Positions 6,810 through 9,099 of a stretch of DNA of 9,099 nt are shown here, one piece after another; position 1 is the first letter of the stretch, and each line of letters opens with the position of its first letter. Position numbers and translations under genes: made by a program. The notes below the pieces were generated by a model that worked only from the letters and a program-made list of their open reading frames with translations, had not been told where the DNA came from and searched no databases. The DNA comes from Mycobacterium sp. (GTDB taxonomy: Bacteria > Actinomycetota > Actinomycetes > Mycobacteriales > Mycobacteriaceae). The stretch covers positions 1 through 9,099 of the forward strand of contig JAGQTR010000283.1 in assembly GCA_020438915.1 (NCBI GenBank), given 5' to 3'.

Positions 6810-7259
6810 ATGAATATCGATGAGGTGCGGGTTCCGCGCAAGACGGTGCTCGCTGGGGCCGGGGTCGGCCTGGCGACCGCTGCATTGGCCGGCTGCTCCA
6901 GTGGCGGATCCGATTCCGGGTCGGGTTCTGGTGCGGGTTCCGGTCCTGCTTCCGATTCTGTGTCCGCAGCCACGGCGGCACCCGATGTACTCACCAAGAC
7001 GACCGATGTGCCCGTCGGGTCCGGCATCGTCGTCGGCGAGGTGGTGGTGACCCAACCCGAGGCCGGAGATTTCAAGGCATTTTCGGCGGTGTGCACCCAC
7101 TCCGGCTGCCTGATCAACAAGGTGGCCGACGGGACGATTAACTGTCCGTGTCACGGCAGCAAGTTCAGCCTCGACGGCACTGTGGTCAACGGTCCCGCCA
7201 CGCAGCCATTGGCATCGGAAGCTATCACCGTGCAGGGGGACTCGATCGTTCTCGGTTGA
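6810..7259 (+). CDS. Secreted Rieske [2Fe-2S] protein with lipobox
   Basis: A 149-residue extracytoplasmic iron–sulfur protein, probably a small electron carrier; its partners are unknown. Residues 1–28 form a signal peptide with PRKTVLAG, a Lys-for-Arg variant of the twin-arginine motif that would suit export of a folded cofactor protein. A lipobox LAGC with Cys29 predicts lipid anchoring. A Ser/Gly/Ala-rich linker (30–58) leads to a compact Rieske fold. Cluster ligands are Cys95 and His97 (CTHSGC) and Cys112 and His115 (CPCHGS); Cys100 and Cys114 can form the disulfide typical of high-potential Rieske proteins. The tail GxxxNGPATQPL (123–134) is the usual end of the fold. It is not an oxygenase component: there is no catalytic domain, and it is too short for the QcrA subunit of the bcc complex. 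ATG 6810 has GGAAAGGG upstream. It begins 30 bases after lpqB with no hairpin between, so read-through from the mtrAB-lpqB operon is likely. Confidence 0.93.
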   Translation: MNIDEVRVPRKTVLAGAGVGLATAALAGCSSGGSDSGSGSGAGSGPASDSVSAATAAPDVLTKTTDVPVGSGIVVGEVVVTQPEAGDFKAFSAVCTHSGCLINKVADGTINCPCHGSKFSLDGTVVNGPATQPLASEAITVQGDSIVLG

Positions 7260-7267
7260 TGCCGGGT

Positions 7268-7296
7268 GGGCGCGAGCTTGTCGCTGAGCGCGCGCC
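7268..7296 (+). terminator. Possible weak hairpin terminator after the Rieske gene
   Basis: About ten bases after the Rieske stop, GGCGCG (7269–7274) can pair with CGCGCC (7291–7296), and AGC (7275–7277) with GCT (7283–7285) around loop TTGTC, leaving an asymmetric bulge. No T-run follows. The rest of the 182-base gap up to 7441 has only a TAGGAT hexamer (7388–7393) that fits the -10 pattern TANNNT, without a matching -35. The next gene may therefore start a new transcript, but this is weakly supported. Confidence 0.3.
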
Positions 7297-7441
7297 AAGG
7301 GTGGTCTCCCAGTGACGACCGACCTACCAGCCGGGCAACCTGATTGCTGTCGAAGATTTCGTGTCAGGGGTCGGTAAAGCTGCTCGGTAGGATCGCAAAC
7401 CATGTGGAGCGTTCGTTTGGGCGGCAGGTGCAGGTAGAACC

Positions 7442-8443
7442 ATGACCATGCCGCCTTTGGGTGGCCCGTCGCCGTCGGCGCAGGATCGATCATTGCCGAA
7501 TTCATCCGCCAATCGCCGCAGGTGGATGGGGCTGGGCCTGTCTCTAGTCGTGGTCATTGCGGTAGTGATCGGTTTGGTGGTTTGGAAGGCGAACCATGGC
7601 CCCGGTGCGGGGACGGCGACGCCGGCCGACGACGGCGTAGACCGCACCGTTGGATTGCTGCGGGAGAAGGATCCTGTGTGCGATGAGTGGATTGTGGTCT
7701 CGAACAAACTTGCGTCGAATGAGGAGAAGTGGGCCGCGTCCAATAGAGGCGTCCCCGCGACTGCTTGGTCGCCCGAGCAACGTGCGATCTTCTCTCAGGT
7801 GAGCGAAGCCATGGTTATGGCTGCCGATCAATACGAGGCGATGCTGCCTAAAGCGAGAGATGTCGTAATTCAGGAGTTGATTGCGCAGACGATCGTCTAC
7901 CTGCGCTCATACGTCGAGCGAGTTCCGAATTACGTTGAGTCGGACGGTCTGATCGCTGGGGTCGCCGGTAACTTCGGGACTGCGGTCACGTATATGTGCA
8001 GCGTAGTGCCGCTATTACCCGCAACGAACAACGGAGAACTCAGAACTCGCTCCTTAGTTCCCGAACCTGCCGCCTTGAGGCCATTCCTCGCTGACGGGGA
8101 CCCGGCGTGCACAAAATTTGTGGAACTGATCGACCGTCAAAGGTCACAACTCAGAGGTTGGGCAGCGACGGATTCCACAATCCCAGCCGCGAAATGGACC
8201 CCTAGCCAGCGAGCTCTCAACAATGCGGCGCGCGAAGTAATAATGCGCGACGCGGCGGGCGTGCGCGCAATCGCGGAATCCGCGAAGAGTTCTATCATGG
8301 CGGATCTGCTCGTTACGCGCGCCGAATATATGCAGTTGTTCGCTGACAGGATTCCTGCCTATACGCAGGATGATGCGCTGTTGTGGACGACCGTCACGTC
8401 GCTTGGCGGTGGTCTGACCGCCGCGTGTAAGGCCGTGCTGTGA
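7442..8443 (+). CDS. Membrane-anchored protein with two tandem copies of an unknown extracytoplasmic domain
   Basis: A 333-residue protein I do not recognise. A short cytosolic tail with a basic RRRW cluster (25–28) is followed by one membrane helix (about 30–48), which the positive-inside rule orients with the C-terminal part outside. After a Gly/Ala/Thr-rich linker come two copies of a helical domain (about 73–190 and 216–333) that align without any gap at an offset of 143 residues. Each starts with DPxC and ends with a Cys 106 residues later (Cys80/Cys186 and Cys223/Cys329), so one disulfide per copy is likely. Shared positions include Trp97/240, WxPxQRA (109–115/252–258), Tyr153/296, RxPxY (160–164/303–307) and Asp168/311. 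The start is ATG 7442 or 7448; the ribosome site (GCAGGTAG) is modest. The TGA overlaps the GTG of the next gene by four bases, so the two products probably work together. TTA codons (Leu192, Leu205) and many A/T-ending codons set it apart from the mtrAB block. Confidence 0.85.
   Translation: MTMPPLGGPSPSAQDRSLPNSSANRRRWMGLGLSLVVVIAVVIGLVVWKANHGPGAGTATPADDGVDRTVGLLREKDPVCDEWIVVSNKLASNEEKWAASNRGVPATAWSPEQRAIFSQVSEAMVMAADQYEAMLPKARDVVIQELIAQTIVYLRSYVERVPNYVESDGLIAGVAGNFGTAVTYMCSVVPLLPATNNGELRTRSLVPEPAALRPFLADGDPACTKFVELIDRQRSQLRGWAATDSTIPAAKWTPSQRALNNAAREVIMRDAAGVRAIAESAKSSIMADLLVTRAEYMQLFADRIPAYTQDDALLWTTVTSLGGGLTAACKAVL
7673..8440 (+). repeat. Internal tandem duplication in the membrane protein gene (two units, 429-base offset)
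   Basis: Protein residues 78–190 (bases 7673–8011) and 221–333 (8102–8440) are diverged copies of one domain. In an ungapped alignment at an offset of 143 residues, more than 20 positions are identical, including both cysteines, both tryptophans (97/240, 109/252), PxQRA, the RxPxY motif and several Gly/Thr residues before the last Cys. The DNA itself is no longer obviously repeated, so the duplication is old. Confidence 0.85.
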
Positions 8444-9099
8444 GTTGGTGGGATTCTGAACGCCACAACGGCGAATACGGAAGATTGAGCGTCGTCCCAC
8501 CTGCATGGCCCCAGGTCGATGAGGAGGTCATAGCCCAAGCTGCGGTGGAGTTCGAAACGCTCGCAAGCCATATTCGGATGTCGGTAGTCCCGACGCTGCA
8601 GGCACAAATGATGGCATTGTCCGACGCATGGGAGGGCGGGGGAGCCGAGGCGGCTCGCGCCGAAGCTAGCGCTCTCATCGATAAACACGAAGGTGATGCA
8701 ACGGTCGCCGACGACATTGCAAAGAAGCTTCGTAGCATGGAAGCGTCAGTCGTGAGAACGAAAATTCATGTAAATGCTACTGCCGAGCAAGTTCAAATCG
8801 ACTGTGAAGCAATTGCTTCGGACGCAACCCTTTCGTCGGAGGCTCGGGTGGCATTGATAGAAGCACGGATCGCCGAGGGACTCGCAGAAAATGCGACAGC
8901 TGTGTCGACTAACACTGCTGAATTGGCGGGCAATATCGAGGTGGCTTCTGGACTGCAGGGAGCTGCCGGGAATATCGCGGACGGGGGTTCACCACCCGTT
9001 AGTTCCGCGATCAATACCCACTCGATGGACGAAGAGTTTAAGGCAGGAAGTGTCGCCCCGTCCGTCAATGCGACCGGCTATGCTACTTCGGTTGACGGA
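8440..9099 (+). CDS. Large helical WxG-type protein, 5' part only (runs off the window)
   Basis: At least 220 residues, open to the last base. GTG 8440 overlaps the previous stop as GTGA, giving an N-terminus MSWWDSERHNG; this is the natural coupled start. After a proline-containing lead (VVPPAWPQVDEE, 18–29), residues 29–62 form a helix. W64-E-G66 then sits in a turn before a second Ala/Glu-rich helix (69–105), which is the helix–WxG–helix layout of WXG100-like type VII substrates embedded in a longer protein. Further Ala/Glu/Asn-rich helical segments (112–180) suggest coiled coil, then a Ser/Gly/Pro-rich stretch begins (182 onward). No signal peptide or membrane segment is seen in this part. 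Such a layout often precedes a C-terminal effector domain, but that end is not in the window. ATA, AGA and AAA codons and low G+C suggest recent acquisition. The coding frame is certain; the type VII link is inference. Confidence 0.8.
   Translation, partial: MSWWDSERHNGEYGRLSVVPPAWPQVDEEVIAQAAVEFETLASHIRMSVVPTLQAQMMALSDAWEGGGAEAARAEASALIDKHEGDATVADDIAKKLRSMEASVVRTKIHVNATAEQVQIDCEAIASDATLSSEARVALIEARIAEGLAENATAVSTNTAELAGNIEVASGLQGAAGNIADGGSPPVSSAINTHSMDEEFKAGSVAPSVNATGYATSVDG

Noticed and set aside
6898..6985. Repetitive Ser/Gly codons in the Rieske gene as a possible frameshift-prone or contingency repeat
   Set aside because: The codons are mixed (tcc, tct, ggt, ggg) with no pure unit repeat, and the stretch encodes an ordinary flexible linker after a lipobox.
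7388..7393. TAGGAT as a -10 element for the 7442 gene
   Set aside because: It fits TANNNT, but no -35-like hexamer lies 16–18 bases upstream, so it is not listed as a promoter on its own.

Overview
The window looks like chromosomal DNA of a high-GC actinobacterium, almost certainly a Mycobacterium (or close relative such as Mycolicibacterium). The evidence is the block sahH (3' end) – tmk – mtrA – mtrB – lpqB, all on the + strand. These proteins match, residue for residue over long stretches, the M. tuberculosis proteins as I remember them. Every supported gene in the window is on the + strand.

Left part (1–1250): the last 35 codons of S-adenosylhomocysteine hydrolase are followed by a strong hairpin at 121–169, probably its transcription terminator. 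A small putative lipoprotein gene (113–604) has its first codons lying on this hairpin, so its true start is uncertain. Next is thymidylate kinase (tmk, GTG start at 624) with all known active-site residues.

First accessory insert (about 1251–2657): where M. tuberculosis has tmk directly before mtrA, this genome carries a two-gene cassette. One gene encodes a 227-residue cytosolic protein of unknown function. The other encodes a 177-residue protein whose N-terminal part aligns without gaps with the WxG-bearing domain of the ESX-1 substrates EspA/EspE but lacks their long C-terminal part.

Core signalling block (2658–6779): mtrA (response regulator), mtrB (membrane sensor kinase) and lpqB (lipoprotein modulator of MtrB) form a tight operon (22-bp gap, then a 1-bp TGATG overlap). 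Together they sense and regulate cell-wall growth, septation and DNA replication. All phosphotransfer and ATP-binding motifs are intact.

Right accessory part (6780–9099): 30 bp after lpqB is a secreted, probably lipid-anchored Rieske [2Fe-2S] protein. After a 182-bp gap comes a translationally coupled pair. The first gene is a single-pass membrane protein whose extracytoplasmic part is an ungapped tandem duplication (143-residue offset) with a conserved Cys pair in each copy. The second is a large helical protein with a WxG turn, cut off by the window end. Base composition falls here (52% G+C by hand count over 8701–8940, against 73% over 4681–4920), which suggests acquired DNA. This pair is the best candidate in the window for an undescribed system, possibly a type VII secretion-linked effector with a membrane partner, but that function is inference only. 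No RNA genes, insertion sequences, CRISPR arrays or attachment sites were seen.
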